A stretch of DNA of 64,000 bases from an uncultured Alphaproteobacteria bacterium. Lineage in GTDB: Bacteria; Pseudomonadota; Alphaproteobacteria; RF32; CAG-239. Positions 17,953-28,117 of the stretch are shown piece by piece. A program made the translations under genes and the position numbers. The stretch spans positions 42,034-106,033 of the forward strand of contig CAJTMA010000003.1 of the NCBI GenBank assembly GCA_910577205.1, in the 5' to 3' direction. The stretch's first letter is position 1, and every line of letters begins with the position of its first letter. Under the pieces are notes generated by a model that worked only from the letters and a program-made list of their open reading frames with translations, was not told where the DNA came from and searched no databases.

Positions 17953-18393
17953 ATGAAAGTGCAGATTATTGCCATTGGCAAATGTAAGAAAAATTCTCCC
18001 GAAGCCCAATTAATCGCAGAATATGTAAAGCGTTCGAACTGGGATTTGATGGTTAAAGAGAAAGATAATGCCACTCAAGCCGAGGAGGCAAAATTTTTAC
18101 AAGACAGTATTCCCGCCGGAGCAAAAGTAATCGTTTTAGATGAACGCGGAGAGAATCTAAAAAGTCTGGAGCTTGCCGCAAGAATCGAAAAATGGATGTT
18201 AGATGGCTGTTCCGAGATCTGTTTCTTAATAGGTGGAGCAGACGGGCATCTCCAATCTACACGCGAAAAGGCCGATATGATTTTATCTTTTGGCAAGTTG
18301 ACTTTGCCGCATATGTTGATGAGGGCCGTGTTGTCCGAGCAGATTTATCGGGTGCAGACTATTATTGGCCATCATCCTTATCATCGGGAGTAA
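17953..18393 (+). CDS. rlmH: 23S rRNA (pseudouridine1915-N3)-methyltransferase
   Basis: SPOUT-family methyltransferase that modifies pseudouridine 1915 in helix 69. 146 residues, normal length. The SAM-binding knot is visible as CFLIGGADGH and LPHMLMRAVLSEQIYRV, ending in HPYHRE as in most RlmH. AAGGATAAATA precedes the ATG. Normally directly downstream of rsfS; here separated by about 2.3 kb. Confidence 0.95.
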   Translation: MKVQIIAIGKCKKNSPEAQLIAEYVKRSNWDLMVKEKDNATQAEEAKFLQDSIPAGAKVIVLDERGENLKSLELAARIEKWMLDGCSEICFLIGGADGHLQSTREKADMILSFGKLTLPHMLMRAVLSEQIYRVQTIIGHHPYHRE

Positions 18394-18398
18394 AAAGC

Positions 18399-18427
18399 TC
18401 GCTTTATGGGAACTTAGTACAGATTTA
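18399..18427 (+). repeat. Dispersed repeat, copy E (head only, after rlmH)
   Basis: GCTTTATGGGAACTTAGTACA then GATTTAG matches the head TTCTATGGGNGATTAATACAGATTT of the other copies. It lies 5 bases past the rlmH stop. The hairpin core is missing. A minus-strand accessory gene and its terminator follow. Confidence 0.55.
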
Positions 18428-18485
18428 GTGAGTATCTGTCATCCTTATGTCGTTTTATGTATATTCCGGTGTCAGGTTAGTCTCA

Positions 18486-18510
18486 TAAAAAAAGCGGCCC
18501 GGAGGCCGCT
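18486..18510 (-). terminator. Terminator of the minus-strand gene at 18544
   Basis: On the minus strand AGCGGCC-TCCG-GGCCGCT is followed by a T-run of seven. It lies about 35 bases beyond the stop codon. Confidence 0.8.
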
Positions 18511-18543
18511 GAGTTCATGGTAGGTGATTTTAGGTAACGAAGG

Positions 18544-18957
18544 TTACTCGTAACAGGCAATAGTTTTGCCGTTTATGACTTTTTTTAGCGTGGATATCCA
18601 GTTGTGTCGGGATTTGCTTACGCTATAGATGCGCCGGTCGAGGACATACAGCCCGAAGTTGGCGACAGCGAGAAGAAGCTGGCTGTCTAGTTCCATGACG
18701 TAGATTTGGCCGGGGAGTTCTTCGGGACCATATGTTTTTTTCAGGCAGCGGATGGACATTTGTTCGTATTCCAGATTGTCGAGCAGTATTTGATGGGCTG
18801 TTTGGATGTTTTCAACCGGTGTAAAGCAGATGACAATGGGGAGGTTTGAAAATGTTTCATCACCATTTTGCAGAGCGAGAGTGGTTTTTTCCATAACTTC
18901 GCGAATACTGCGGATAAAGTTGTTCTGTTCCATGATTTTAAGAATTAAATAATACAT
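18544..18957 (-). CDS. Hypothetical protein, 137 aa
   Basis: Soluble protein of unknown family with LPIVICFTPVENIQTAHQILL and a C-terminal block QLLLAVANFGLYVLDRRIYS. The end resembles that of the 109-residue protein at 16987. The start could also be the second Met (18933); neither has a Shine-Dalgarno, and the leader is AT-rich with TTGACT and TGACA boxes further upstream on the minus strand. It lies between rlmH with its repeat copy and the uvrB operon. Confidence 0.6.
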   Translation of the reverse strand: MYYLILKIMEQNNFIRSIREVMEKTTLALQNGDETFSNLPIVICFTPVENIQTAHQILLDNLEYEQMSIRCLKKTYGPEELPGQIYVMELDSQLLLAVANFGLYVLDRRIYSVSKSRHNWISTLKKVINGKTIACYE

Positions 18958-19100
18958 AAAAAATTTGAAATCAGCCTCATTATGTCAAACTTTTGTCAAA
19001 AGTCAAGCGTGAAATGTGTCTCTCCGCGGTTTTAAGTTTTTTTGTATGGTGATAGTCAGATAAAGCTGTGATGATTGTTCACAAAGGCAAGCAGAGAAAA

Positions 19101-21086
19101 TTATAAGTTTTTCATAGCCAGAAGTTCCAATTCTTTGATTTTGTCACGATAAATCATCGCTTCTTCAAATTCTAAGTTTTGGGCGGCTTCTTTCATCTTC
19201 TTATTATATTCTTTTAGCTTTTTATCGATGTTTTTCAGGTCTTCGACGTTTTTGCTGTCGTCTTTGACAAAGTCAGTTTCTGTCATTTCTTTTAAGGTTG
19301 AAGAAATGCTTTTAACAATGGTTTTGGGAGTAATGCCGTGTTCTGCATTATATTTTATTTGTTTTTCGCGGCGGCGGTTAGTTTCATCCAAGGCTTGGCG
19401 AATCGAACCGGTCATTTTGTCAGCATAGAGAATGACGCGTCCTTCAGCGTTACGGGCAGCACGGCCGATGGTTTGAATAAGTGACCGGGTTGAACGCAGG
19501 AAGCCTTCTTTGTCGGCATCCAAAATGGCAACAAGCGAGCATTCCGGGATGTCTAGTCCTTCACGCAGCAAGTTGATGCCGACCAAAACGTCAAAAACGC
19601 CGAGGCGTAAATCGCGGATAATTTCAATGCGCTCTAGAGTGTCAATATCCGAGTGCAGATAGCGAACTTTAATGCCGTTTTCATTCAGGTATTCGGTTAA
19701 ATCTTCCGCCATTTTCTTGGTAAGAGTTGTGACCAATACCCGTTCTTTTTTGGCAATGGTTTTGCGGCATTCTTCCATTAAGTCGTCTACTTGGTTGTCA
19801 ACCGGGCGGACAATGCATACCGGGTCAGTCAAGCCTGTGGGGCGGATGACTTGTTCGGCAAAGACACCTTGGCTTTGTTCCAATTCCCAATCACCGGGGG
19901 TGGCAGAAACAAAAATTGTCTGGCCGCGCATTTGATTCCATTCTTCAAAGCGCAGCGGGCGGTTGTCTACACAAGACGGCAGGCGAAAACCATAGTCTGA
20001 CAATGTTTTTTTACGGTTATAGTCGCCGCGAAACATTCCGCCGATTTGCGGGACGGAAATGTGGCTTTCATCAATAAAAATTAAGGCATTGGGCGGCAGG
20101 TACTCAAATAAAGTCGGAGGCGGTTCGCCGGGTTTGCGGCCGGTGAGGTAGCGCGAGTAGTTTTCTATGCCTTTGCAGTGGCCGGTTGTTTCCAGCATTT
20201 CAAGGTCAAAGCGGGTACGCTGTTCAATGCGTTGCGCTTCCAGAAGTTTGTTGTTTTGTTTGAAGTCTTCTATGGTTTCAGCCAATTCCTTGCGAATGCC
20301 GGTGATGGCCTGTGAAATGGCCGGACGCGGGGTTACATAGTGATTGGCCGGGTAGACAACCACTTTTTGCAGGGAGGCGGTTTTTTTGCCTGTCAGACTG
20401 TCAAACTCATATATCTCGTCAATTTCATCACCAAAAAAGGAAATTCGCCAAGCCCGGTCTTCATAGTGCGCCGGAAAAATGTCTAAGGTGTCGCCCTGGA
20501 CGCGGAATGTGCTGCGTACAAAGCTCATTTGGTTGCGTTCGTATTGCAGTTCGGCCAGACGTTTGTAGACTTCTTTGGGGTCTATATTGTCACCAACTGC
20601 CAGAGGGAGAGTCATGGCAGAGTAGGATTCTACATCGCCCAAGCCGTAAATGCAGGAAACAGAGGCGATGATGATAACATCATTGCTTTCTAAAATATTA
20701 CGGGTGGCGGCGTTGCGCATCCGGTCAATTTGTTCGTTAAGTGCGGAATCTTTTTCTATATAGGTATCTGTTTTGGGAACGTAAGCTTCCGGTTGATAAT
20801 AATCATAATAGGAAACGAAGTATTCAACATGATTATTCGGGAAAAATTCTTTCATTTCGCTATAGAGCTGCGCGGCCAAAATTTTATTAGGCGCCATAAT
20901 CAGTGCTGGGCGTTGGCATTGCTCAATGATTTTTGCCATGGTAAATGTTTTGCCGCTGCCGGTAACGCCGAGCAGAACTTGGTTTTTGTCGCCACGGTTA
21001 ATTCCTTCGCATAGCTCGCGAATGGCTTCCGGCTGATCTCCGGAAGGTTCAAACGGACTGACAATATTTATTTTGTTATTGGGCAT
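19101..21086 (-). CDS. uvrB: Excinuclease ABC subunit B
   Basis: Damage-verifying helicase of nucleotide excision repair. 661 residues. Walker A GVTGSGKT is at 40-47; the beta-hairpin region [21 protein letters not shown] begins near 93; IFIDESH is the DEAD-like box; helicase motifs [14 protein letters not shown] and QTIGRAARN follow. The UVR motif that contacts UvrC is at about 620-655. It overlaps the end of the upstream TPR gene by 11 bases (start codon within that gene), suggesting translational coupling to a flagellar-linked operon, which is an unusual setting for uvrB. Confidence 0.97.
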   Translation of the reverse strand: MPNNKINIVSPFEPSGDQPEAIRELCEGINRGDKNQVLLGVTGSGKTFTMAKIIEQCQRPALIMAPNKILAAQLYSEMKEFFPNNHVEYFVSYYDYYQPEAYVPKTDTYIEKDSALNEQIDRMRNAATRNILESNDVIIIASVSCIYGLGDVESYSAMTLPLAVGDNIDPKEVYKRLAELQYERNQMSFVRSTFRVQGDTLDIFPAHYEDRAWRISFFGDEIDEIYEFDSLTGKKTASLQKVVVYPANHYVTPRPAISQAITGIRKELAETIEDFKQNNKLLEAQRIEQRTRFDLEMLETTGHCKGIENYSRYLTGRKPGEPPPTLFEYLPPNALIFIDESHISVPQIGGMFRGDYNRKKTLSDYGFRLPSCVDNRPLRFEEWNQMRGQTIFVSATPGDWELEQSQGVFAEQVIRPTGLTDPVCIVRPVDNQVDDLMEECRKTIAKKERVLVTTLTKKMAEDLTEYLNENGIKVRYLHSDIDTLERIEIIRDLRLGVFDVLVGINLLREGLDIPECSLVAILDADKEGFLRSTRSLIQTIGRAARNAEGRVILYADKMTGSIRQALDETNRRREKQIKYNAEHGITPKTIVKSISSTLKEMTETDFVKDDSKNVEDLKNIDKKLKEYNKKMKEAAQNLEFEEAMIYRDKIKELELLAMKNL

Positions 21087-24000
21087 TGTTCTGTTGTGCC
21101 GGTGTTTCGGTTAAATTGGAAGTCATCAGCGATTGGTTATAGATTTTGGCAAAATTGCTAAAGGTTTCAACGTCATTAATTGCCTTGTCTATGACTCTAA
21201 TATTAATTTGAGAATTTTCAAGAGTGTCTGTCAGAATGCTAAAGACACTATAATATTTGGTGTCTTTGAACCAAGGCATAAATTTGTTGCGCAAACGGAC
21301 GATAACCGTTTCATGCCCGGCCTTTTTCAAAGCTGTTGCCCAATCAAGAATATAATTGATTTGTTCTTCGCTGAGCGGTTTGCCGGGTTGGGGTTTTTCA
21401 ATCAGATATTTCAAGGCGTCGGCAGCATCGCTCCACATATTACCGTTCCAAAAGATTTCACTTTTCAGAAGCAGGGCATTTTTGCTGTAGTCATCTTTTA
21501 AGAGGTCAAGAGCAAGCCGTTCCTTGCCTGTGCCGGAGAGGGCTTTGGCGCGGATGATACGGCGTTGCAATGCCAGTGTTTCGGGAAGATTGTCTGCTTC
21601 TGTTTTATCAAGCAAAGCCAAAGCATCATGGTTGTTGCCGTTGAACAGCTGGATCAAGGCCATGCGCGAACCATAGGCTGCTTTTTCCTGTTCGGTCACC
21701 GGCTCAGTTTTCATTTGTGTATCCAGCAGTTCAAATGCCCGGTCGAGCAAGTCAACAGCAACCAGACGATCGGCCAGTTTTTGGACAATGGCGTTGTAGT
21801 TGCGGCTTTTAGGAGCAAGCCAACTGTAGTCCTGATATAAGGCTAATGATTTGACGGCGCTGAGATTGTCTGCCTGATTGTTGAGGTAAATATCTTCAAA
21901 GATTTTAACCATGCGGCGTTCAATTTTGGGCTGGTCGGCTTTATCTGAAATATGTTCCAATTCCTGTAACGTACGGAGTGCGCGGTAATAGTCCTGTCCT
22001 CGTACATAAATATTGCTTAAGTCACTCAGCAGCTGTTTCTTAAAGTTAATTTCTCCCCAGGCGAAACGCAGGCCTTCCAGTTCTTTGGCGGCTTTATCCG
22101 GCGTGAGAACGTTTAATTTGATTTCTAAATCAACAACCTTTTTTCTGGCCAGCGCGGAATATTTCATATCAGCGCTTTTGGCGGCTTTGCGGTATTCTTG
22201 GACAGCATTGCGCGGGTAACCCTGCATCAACATTTTTTCAGCCGTCAGATAATTTATCTGGGGTGTTAAGCGGTTGTTGTTATCCATTGTTTTCAAGATG
22301 TCAATAAAGCTTTGGGCGGTGATGTCATCTCCGGCTGTTATGGCCGTGCGTGCGCCGACTTCGGCGATTGCTTTGCGAATCTGCGGCGGATAGCTGCGCA
22401 CTTTATTAAGGTAACTGATTAGAATGGCATTGTTTTCCGGTTTGGGGGATATTGCCGATGAAGCCAACGTGCGCCAGAAAATGGCTTCGTTAATTTCAGG
22501 CAAACGTCCGAACGAGAAGCTTTCGACCGCGTCATTATATCTATGGCTCAAGAAATGGGAAACACCCATCATGCCGTGAAAGCGTTCGGTTTCAGTTTCG
22601 GGGGCTTTTTCGGCTGCCAGTTTGTTCAATATGCCCAAAGCGTTTGTGCCCAAGCCTTGGGAAATGTAGTATTTGGCCAGTTCCATGCGCGCATTGTTTT
22701 TTTGTTCCGGAGTGGCGGCAATAATATCTTGCTTTAATTGTTCTTCGGCTTCGGCGAAAGGTTTGTTTAGCAATTCCTGATCAAAGTCAGCAGATAAGTC
22801 GGCGACGCGGTTGTCAATTTGGTTCAGTTGTTCCTGATGTTTCAGGCGCTCCAAGTCGGGGGAAATATTCAGTCCGCGGCGCACAGCCTGAATTGTGTAT
22901 CCGGTGTTTCCTCTGCTGAGAGCGACATCCATAGCATCCGCATTAAATGCAATACCCTGCATTGTTTGCAACAGGGTGAAATCCGGATAGGCATATTCGC
23001 TTTTGGTGCCAAGACCAATATCCATGCTTGTTCCGGTGACAATCAGGTCGCCGATTTCAGGGTCGATGACCGAAACGACTTCTCCGGCGGCGGTGGAGGG
23101 AATGAACAAGTAGGGTTCATTGTTGATGTTGTATTGGGTATAAACCGGCAAATCTTTAATTTCTTCAGGGATTTCGCGGGTGAATAAGTCGACAATCCAC
23201 AGCAAACCTTCGCGGCGGACAAAAGCATTTAATTTTGTTTTGGGCAAAATGCGCAGAACTGTTGCGGTCGGGTGGGGAAGCTGGATAACCTCATCGGCAA
23301 CTTGGGCTGCGGTTTTTTGCAGGTTTTCGATATCTGTATTTTGAGCATGGTCGAAAATAATCCAGATGTATTTGCCGCGCTGGAAAACTGACAGACCAAC
23401 GGGCATATTCCACGAAAAGCTTAAGCTGGCGATGCGTCCCGGCTGGTCTGCCGAAACTTGTGCCGAAGCCATGGAATTTTGTATCTGAACCATATTGCGG
23501 GTGCGGATGTCAACCGGCGGCGTTTCGGATGGCGGCAGTTGCACGGTTTCTTCCTGTTTGGCCGGAAGAGCTTGGTTTTCCATATCAAATACAATTTTGT
23601 TACGATGCTCAAAGGTGTTGATTAACTTGGCCGGGAAGATAATGTCCAAACCGCCCTGAGGCGTTATTTGCTGCAAAATATAAGCTGCTTCAGGGTAATT
23701 GGTTAAATTTTCTGCCTGAATGTTAAATCTTTTGCGAAAAGATACAGTGGTTGTTTGCGGGCCGGTCTTTACGGTGTATTCGGGTTTGCTTCCCGGCGCA
23801 TAGCCAAATGTAAAGCGCGCAAATTCAGAGTGTTGTCCGTAATTGATTTGCAGGTTGTCTGTGCGATTATCCAAGCTTTGGCTGGCTAAAGTTTTATCCT
23901 GTTCATTCAGCTTGACGGTTAATTTTCCCTGGCTGCGCAGATTTTGTACGGCAACCGGCGCTTTGACGGAGAGCAATATGCTTTTATTATCTTCCGCGAT

Positions 24001-24270
24001 TTTGACGGCGGCAACGATATCCGGCAATTTTTGCGCAATGTCGGCTAATCCGTCAGCTAAAGGTTCGCTGAAGGATATGTATAGCTCGCGACCTTTGTTT
24101 TCCAAGCTGTAATCAACGGTGTCCGCCAGAGGCAGGATGATTTCTGCGCCATCGGGACGGATGCTGTATTCCGCGGTTTGAGCCCAGGCGGTTTTTAACG
24201 GCAGCAAAAATGCTGCGCCGATGCACAGTTGCTGTAAAAAACTGATTTTATGTTGCCGTTTGATAACCAA
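21076..24270 (-). CDS. Large periplasmic TPR-repeat protein, 1064 aa
   Basis: A signal peptide (about 1-30, ending AWA) is followed by a beta-rich region of about 450 residues with AMIN-like strands, then an alpha-helical solenoid of TPR-type repeats to the end (for example [25 protein letters not shown]). Start is TTG at 24270; no ATG is available nearby. It follows motE by 14 bases and overlaps uvrB. Proteins of this size are seen next to motE/fliM in Alphaproteobacteria, so a role in flagellar motor or envelope assembly is plausible. I recognise no catalytic site. Confidence 0.8.
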   Translation of the reverse strand: MVIKRQHKISFLQQLCIGAAFLLPLKTAWAQTAEYSIRPDGAEIILPLADTVDYSLENKGRELYISFSEPLADGLADIAQKLPDIVAAVKIAEDNKSILLSVKAPVAVQNLRSQGKLTVKLNEQDKTLASQSLDNRTDNLQINYGQHSEFARFTFGYAPGSKPEYTVKTGPQTTTVSFRKRFNIQAENLTNYPEAAYILQQITPQGGLDIIFPAKLINTFEHRNKIVFDMENQALPAKQEETVQLPPSETPPVDIRTRNMVQIQNSMASAQVSADQPGRIASLSFSWNMPVGLSVFQRGKYIWIIFDHAQNTDIENLQKTAAQVADEVIQLPHPTATVLRILPKTKLNAFVRREGLLWIVDLFTREIPEEIKDLPVYTQYNINNEPYLFIPSTAAGEVVSVIDPEIGDLIVTGTSMDIGLGTKSEYAYPDFTLLQTMQGIAFNADAMDVALSRGNTGYTIQAVRRGLNISPDLERLKHQEQLNQIDNRVADLSADFDQELLNKPFAEAEEQLKQDIIAATPEQKNNARMELAKYYISQGLGTNALGILNKLAAEKAPETETERFHGMMGVSHFLSHRYNDAVESFSFGRLPEINEAIFWRTLASSAISPKPENNAILISYLNKVRSYPPQIRKAIAEVGARTAITAGDDITAQSFIDILKTMDNNNRLTPQINYLTAEKMLMQGYPRNAVQEYRKAAKSADMKYSALARKKVVDLEIKLNVLTPDKAAKELEGLRFAWGEINFKKQLLSDLSNIYVRGQDYYRALRTLQELEHISDKADQPKIERRMVKIFEDIYLNNQADNLSAVKSLALYQDYSWLAPKSRNYNAIVQKLADRLVAVDLLDRAFELLDTQMKTEPVTEQEKAAYGSRMALIQLFNGNNHDALALLDKTEADNLPETLALQRRIIRAKALSGTGKERLALDLLKDDYSKNALLLKSEIFWNGNMWSDAADALKYLIEKPQPGKPLSEEQINYILDWATALKKAGHETVIVRLRNKFMPWFKDTKYYSVFSILTDTLENSQINIRVIDKAINDVETFSNFAKIYNQSLMTSNLTETPAQQNNAQ

Positions 24271-24284
24271 TTTGTTTGTCCGGG

Positions 24285-24941
24285 TTAGAAATTGTTGCCA
24301 ATAATTTTATCGGTTATTTCCTTGGCTTTTTCGGCGTTCATTTGTGCCAGAATTGCTGAAGAAGTCGAGGGTTTCATATCTTTAAGCAGGGCAACTGTCA
24401 CGTCGATATCCAGCGTATTAAAAATACGGGCGGCATCTTTGGGTTTCATGCTGGAATAGACTTTTATCAGGGCGTTAATTTTGGCGCGTTCTTTTTCGTT
24501 GTATTCCTGAATCAGCTTGCGCAGCTTTTGTTCATGCTCCTGCAATTGTTTAAGGCGTTTGTCGATTTCTTGTTCGGCAACTTTCAGCTGGACGGCCTTT
24601 TTATCAATTTCGCGGCTGCGAATATCCAGTGCTTCGCGGCGCTCGGCCAGCTCCTGTAAAATCATAATTTCTGACTGGGTAAAGCCGGTATTTTGCGGTT
24701 TTGCCGCAGCGGGCGAATCGGAGTTAGCGGAATCGCCTGTTTCCAGAATCCGTGTCAGTTCGGATGTTTCCTGATTATTTTTTTCTTCTGCCGCAGCTAA
24801 AGATTGGGAAATGCTAATTCGTTTGGCGTAGGGATCTTTGAGCTGGTCAAAGATGTTATTCAGTTTTACCGAAAGCATGAGAACGGCCATAAATATGACC
24901 ATGGGGAGAATGCGGAATTGTTGTTTTAGTTTCTTAAGCAT
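24285..24941 (-). CDS. motE: MotE-like flagellar motor chaperone
   Basis: 218 residues: N-terminal membrane anchor (about 12-28), a long coiled coil (about 95-160, EIDKKAVQLKVAEQEIDKRL), and a C-terminal MgtE-N-like domain with KVYSSMKPKDAARIFNTLD and MKPSTSSAILAQM. In rhizobia MotE stabilises MotC in the periplasm. The gene lies between the DUF6468 gene and the TPR gene in a compact flagellar operon. The name is by domain and position. Confidence 0.8.
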   Translation of the reverse strand: MLKKLKQQFRILPMVIFMAVLMLSVKLNNIFDQLKDPYAKRISISQSLAAAEEKNNQETSELTRILETGDSANSDSPAAAKPQNTGFTQSEIMILQELAERREALDIRSREIDKKAVQLKVAEQEIDKRLKQLQEHEQKLRKLIQEYNEKERAKINALIKVYSSMKPKDAARIFNTLDIDVTVALLKDMKPSTSSAILAQMNAEKAKEITDKIIGNNF

Positions 24942-24950
24942 GGGCAGGCC

Positions 24951-25406
24951 TTATTTGATAGAGCGCAAAGCTTTTAATAATTCCATTTCGGCCAAGGACC
25001 GGGAATCTTCATTTTTGTCTTCTTTGTCTTCGGCAAACGGTGCTGACGGCTGGCGTCCGGCAGGAGCTGCCGGTTTTATTTCTCTTCCGGCGGAGATGAC
25101 ATTTTCCAAACGGTCGGCCAGATTGTCTGCCCGTTCATTGATGAAGGTTAAGTCGTCTTTGAGGTTTTTGGCGCTGTCAATGACTTCTTTCAAACCCTCG
25201 GAGGAATGTTCGGTGACTGATTTAAGTTTAGGGATAGAGTTTTCAGCCTTATAAGTGGCTTCGTTTAGAGAAGAAATAAGCTTAGACAAGCTGCTCTGGT
25301 TCTGGCGGAGCAGGCTGAGATTTTTATTCAGCTTATATGCGTAAATAATGGTGGGTATCAACAGGGCAATAATTGCCAGATTGATAATCAGCTCAAGACT
25401 ATCCAT
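24951..25406 (-). CDS. DUF6468-type flagellar-cluster membrane protein, 151 aa
   Basis: A single N-terminal membrane segment (LIINLAIIALLIPTIIYAY) is followed by a coiled-coil region and a Pro/Ala-rich linker. This layout, between fliM and motE, is typical of the alphaproteobacterial DUF6468 family, whose function is not established. I chose the ATG at 25406, with AGAAGG upstream; it overlaps the fliM stop by 8 bases. The longer frame reaching 25568 lies entirely within fliM. Confidence 0.75.
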   Translation of the reverse strand: MDSLELIINLAIIALLIPTIIYAYKLNKNLSLLRQNQSSLSKLISSLNEATYKAENSIPKLKSVTEHSSEGLKEVIDSAKNLKDDLTFINERADNLADRLENVISAGREIKPAAPAGRQPSAPFAEDKEDKNEDSRSLAEMELLKALRSIK

Positions 25407-26481
25407 TTTTATCAGCCTTCTTCTGGATTTTAATGACAACGTTTTCTTCCTTGCGCCCCATTGACCCCGTGAACAGGGGGACGTCTCCGCAAATGACGCT
25501 GACATCGTCATGCGGATACATATCCAAAGGCAGGAAAGAACCTTTTTCCCATTTGGCAATGTCGCCAAGGGTAATCATTTTTTCTTTTAATATTGCCTGC
25601 AATTGAATGTCTGTTTCCCAGAGCTGTTCAATCAGGTGGTTTTCCCAAATAGCATCGCGCCCGTAGCGTTCGCCCATAAACATTTGCAGCAGCAGGTCGC
25701 GGATGGGTTCTAATGTGGCATAGGGAATCATCAGGTCAATTTTGCCGCCGCGGTCTTCCATGTCGATGCGCAGTCTGGCGACAATTACGGCGTTGGATAA
25801 CCGGGAAATGGTGGCGAAGCGCGGATTAGTTTCCAGCCGGTCATATGAGAAAGTGACGGAAGTAATCGGGTCAAATGCCGTGGATAAATCAGAGAGAATC
25901 AGGTCAATCATATCTTTAACCAGATTAAGCTCTATCGTGGTATAGGGGCGGCCTTCAATCCGCATAGCCGCTGTGCCGCGACGGCCGCCGAGCAAAACAT
26001 CGACCATGGAGTAAACCAAGGAAGAATCAACAGACATCAGCCCGTAGTTGTCCCATTCTTCGGCTTTGAAAACGCCAAGCAGGGTGGGGAGCGTCAGCGA
26101 ATCGATGTATTCGCCGAAGCGCATAGACTCGATGTTATCCAGCGAAACCTCAACATTGTCCTGAGTAAAATTACGCAGGGAGGTTGCCATCATGCGGATT
26201 AAGCGGTCAAAGACAATGTCGAGCATGGGCAGGCGTTCATAGGAAACCATTGAGGCATTCAAAATAGCCTGAACGCCTGTTTTCATGGCATAGCCTTCTT
26301 CTTCCTCGTCAGGGGTATAGCCGAAGAGGGTGTCAATTTCTTCCTGATTGAGAATTTTAGAATCGCTGCTGCCGGCTGCGGGGGCAGCGGCACTGCTGTT
26401 GCGGACTTCAATCATGTCCGTCCAGTCTTGTTTTTGTTCTTCCGGTGTATTTTCCGGAGCGGGTGTATTTTCTTCAGCCAC
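25399..26481 (-). CDS. fliM: Flagellar motor switch protein FliM
   Basis: C-ring protein that binds CheY-P and sets rotation sense. 360 residues. The N-terminal CheY-binding motif EEIDTLFG is at 47-54 after a long acidic Ala/Pro-rich leader. The middle domain has SLDNIESMRFGEY and MVDVLLGG. A SpoA/FliN-like C-terminal domain follows (about 285-350). The preceding fliL ends 23 bases upstream. Flagellar chemotaxis control is therefore expected in this organism. Confidence 0.95.
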   Translation of the reverse strand: MAEENTPAPENTPEEQKQDWTDMIEVRNSSAAAPAAGSSDSKILNQEEIDTLFGYTPDEEEEGYAMKTGVQAILNASMVSYERLPMLDIVFDRLIRMMATSLRNFTQDNVEVSLDNIESMRFGEYIDSLTLPTLLGVFKAEEWDNYGLMSVDSSLVYSMVDVLLGGRRGTAAMRIEGRPYTTIELNLVKDMIDLILSDLSTAFDPITSVTFSYDRLETNPRFATISRLSNAVIVARLRIDMEDRGGKIDLMIPYATLEPIRDLLLQMFMGERYGRDAIWENHLIEQLWETDIQLQAILKEKMITLGDIAKWEKGSFLPLDMYPHDDVSVICGDVPLFTGSMGRKEENVVIKIQKKADKNG

Positions 26482-26504
26482 GATCAGGTCCTCTTTCTTA
26501 GCTG

Positions 26505-27023
26505 TTACTGAATGTCAAAACTCTTAAAGTTAAGGTTGGAAACCTTAACCGGGTCAGTCAGCAGATTGATGCGGAACAGCAGTTCTTCTTTGAGATTGTA
26601 TAAGCCGTCAGAACCGCTGATTTCTTCCGGTGTCAACTCGGTAATATGGGCGAGAAGGGTGTCGTTAATCCGCGGCAGCAGCGCCTCAACGGTCTTGATA
26701 TCTTCTACGGCGGACAATTCAATGCTGAGCTTTAATTTGGCGGTGAGCGCTTTTCCCGTGGAGGAACGCAGATGCGCCGCCAATTCGGGCAAAGAATAAA
26801 AGACAGTCACTTTGCCGCCTTCCGCGCCGTCGGAGGTAATAATGTTATATTCAGCATTGCTGTCAGAATTTTTGCTGCGTGTAAAAACCGTAATAAAACT
26901 GACGGCCAGCCCGATAACGATGATTATCGGCAAGACGAAAATCAGCACTTTCTTTTTATTAAAAGGTTTGACAGGCAGTTCTTCATCTTCAGCTTTGCCG
27001 AGACTGTCATCTGTTTTAGCCAT
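26505..27023 (-). CDS. fliL: Flagellar basal body-associated protein FliL
   Basis: Inner-membrane protein around the stator, 172 residues. A polar N-terminus precedes one membrane segment (VLIFVLPIIIVIGLAVSFITV), followed by the periplasmic FliL domain (VFYSLPELAAHL, LLPRINDTLLAHI). I chose the second Met (27023), which has GGGGAG just upstream, over 27035. First gene of the minus-strand flagellar operon. Confidence 0.9.
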   Translation of the reverse strand: MAKTDDSLGKAEDEELPVKPFNKKKVLIFVLPIIIVIGLAVSFITVFTRSKNSDSNAEYNIITSDGAEGGKVTVFYSLPELAAHLRSSTGKALTAKLKLSIELSAVEDIKTVEALLPRINDTLLAHITELTPEEISGSDGLYNLKEELLFRINLLTDPVKVSNLNFKSFDIQ

Positions 27024-27388
27024 AGTTCTCCCCATACTTAAACTAATAACGGTGTTATTTTACAGTAATAATTTTATTATTAAACCTTAAAAAGCGACTT
27101 ATTAAACGGATTTCCGCCATTTTTTTAGTTTTGAGCGGTTATCAGGCTTAGTAAAGGCGGGTGGTGAGGCCGCGTGATTAAATTTTTGCGTTAGAGGCGC
27201 TGTTTTTTTAACCAATAATTATGGAATGAAGATATAAAATAGCGACAATCAGAAATTCCGCCTAAGCCGGATGGCCGTTTGTGTTACGGATATGTTAAAT
27301 TTGTTTTGGTTAGGCAGTCAGCCTATGGAAAAACGGCGGTTTTTATGATAAAATGACATTCAGAGAAATGGCAGCAAAAGGGTAAAAG
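27024..27388. other. Divergent intergenic region between fliL and the pilin-like genes (365 bases)
   Basis: No convincing gene. It holds the promoters of two divergent units. A TAATAAT-ttt-ATTATTA palindrome lies at 27066-27082, close to fliL. A TATGATAAAAT stretch near 27343-27360 could serve the plus-strand genes, but no good -35 is present. No dispersed repeat copy is seen here. Confidence 0.5.
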
Positions 27389-28099
27389 ATGTATGTTTGG
27401 GTTTTGTTAGCGACTTTTATGGCTATGCTGTATGCCTATAACTTGTCGACCAGAGAAGATATGCGGACGCTGTACACCGTTCCGCAGGCAGAATCCGTGG
27501 TGTCAAAAATTGTTGTTCAGCACCGGGCAGCCCAAAAGTATATCAAAGACCACCAACCGCCGGAAAACGGCAATACGGTGGTGTCTTATTATCCTGGGCA
27601 AATTAGTATTGATAGTTTGCAGTATTATCTGCCTTATGGCTTTAAGCGAAACAGCGAATATACGTCGCTGATTTATTGTTTGGACAAGAACAGTGCCAAT
27701 TTGGGGGCGGCAGTCGCCGGTTGTTCCGGCAGCGGAGTCAGCTGTTGCAGCAAGCCGGAGGCGATTACTTATCTGGTGACTTTTGGCTGTATTCCGTCCC
27801 GCTGGCGAAATCTGTTTACCGGCAAACCGGATGTTGACTTGTTAAAAGCGATTGAAACAGTGGTGGGTATCGGAACAGACTTCGGCTATGCTGATAAGTC
27901 GGATGCAAGCCGTTGGTCAGCAACGGAAACGATAAAGTCGACTATGGCTATTCGTGGACGAGAGGTAACTTATACCTCAATTCCGCAGTATATTATTTCA
28001 AATGAACTCAGCGGCGCGGGCAGCAAATCGTTCAAAAATGTGTGTGTGAACAATAAAAATTGCCCTTACTGTTTGATTTATATGACCCCTTATGATTAG
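27389..28099 (+). CDS. PilM/minor-pilin-like protein, 236 aa
   Basis: The N-terminus MYVWVLLATFMAMLYAYNLS is a single membrane helix without a classical cleavage site, followed by a coiled segment (ESVVSKIVVQHRAAQKYI) as in PilM of type IVb pilus systems. The rest has eight or more Cys (CSGSGVSCCSKP, CVNNKNCPYC), suggesting a disulfide-rich periplasmic domain. It lies 18 bases before the large PilV-like gene and is surely cotranscribed with it. Exact family uncertain. Confidence 0.55.
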   Translation: MYVWVLLATFMAMLYAYNLSTREDMRTLYTVPQAESVVSKIVVQHRAAQKYIKDHQPPENGNTVVSYYPGQISIDSLQYYLPYGFKRNSEYTSLIYCLDKNSANLGAAVAGCSGSGVSCCSKPEAITYLVTFGCIPSRWRNLFTGKPDVDLLKAIETVVGIGTDFGYADKSDASRWSATETIKSTMAIRGREVTYTSIPQYIISNELSGAGSKSFKNVCVNNKNCPYCLIYMTPYD

Positions 28100-28117
28100 G
28101 ATTTGAGGAGAAAGACA

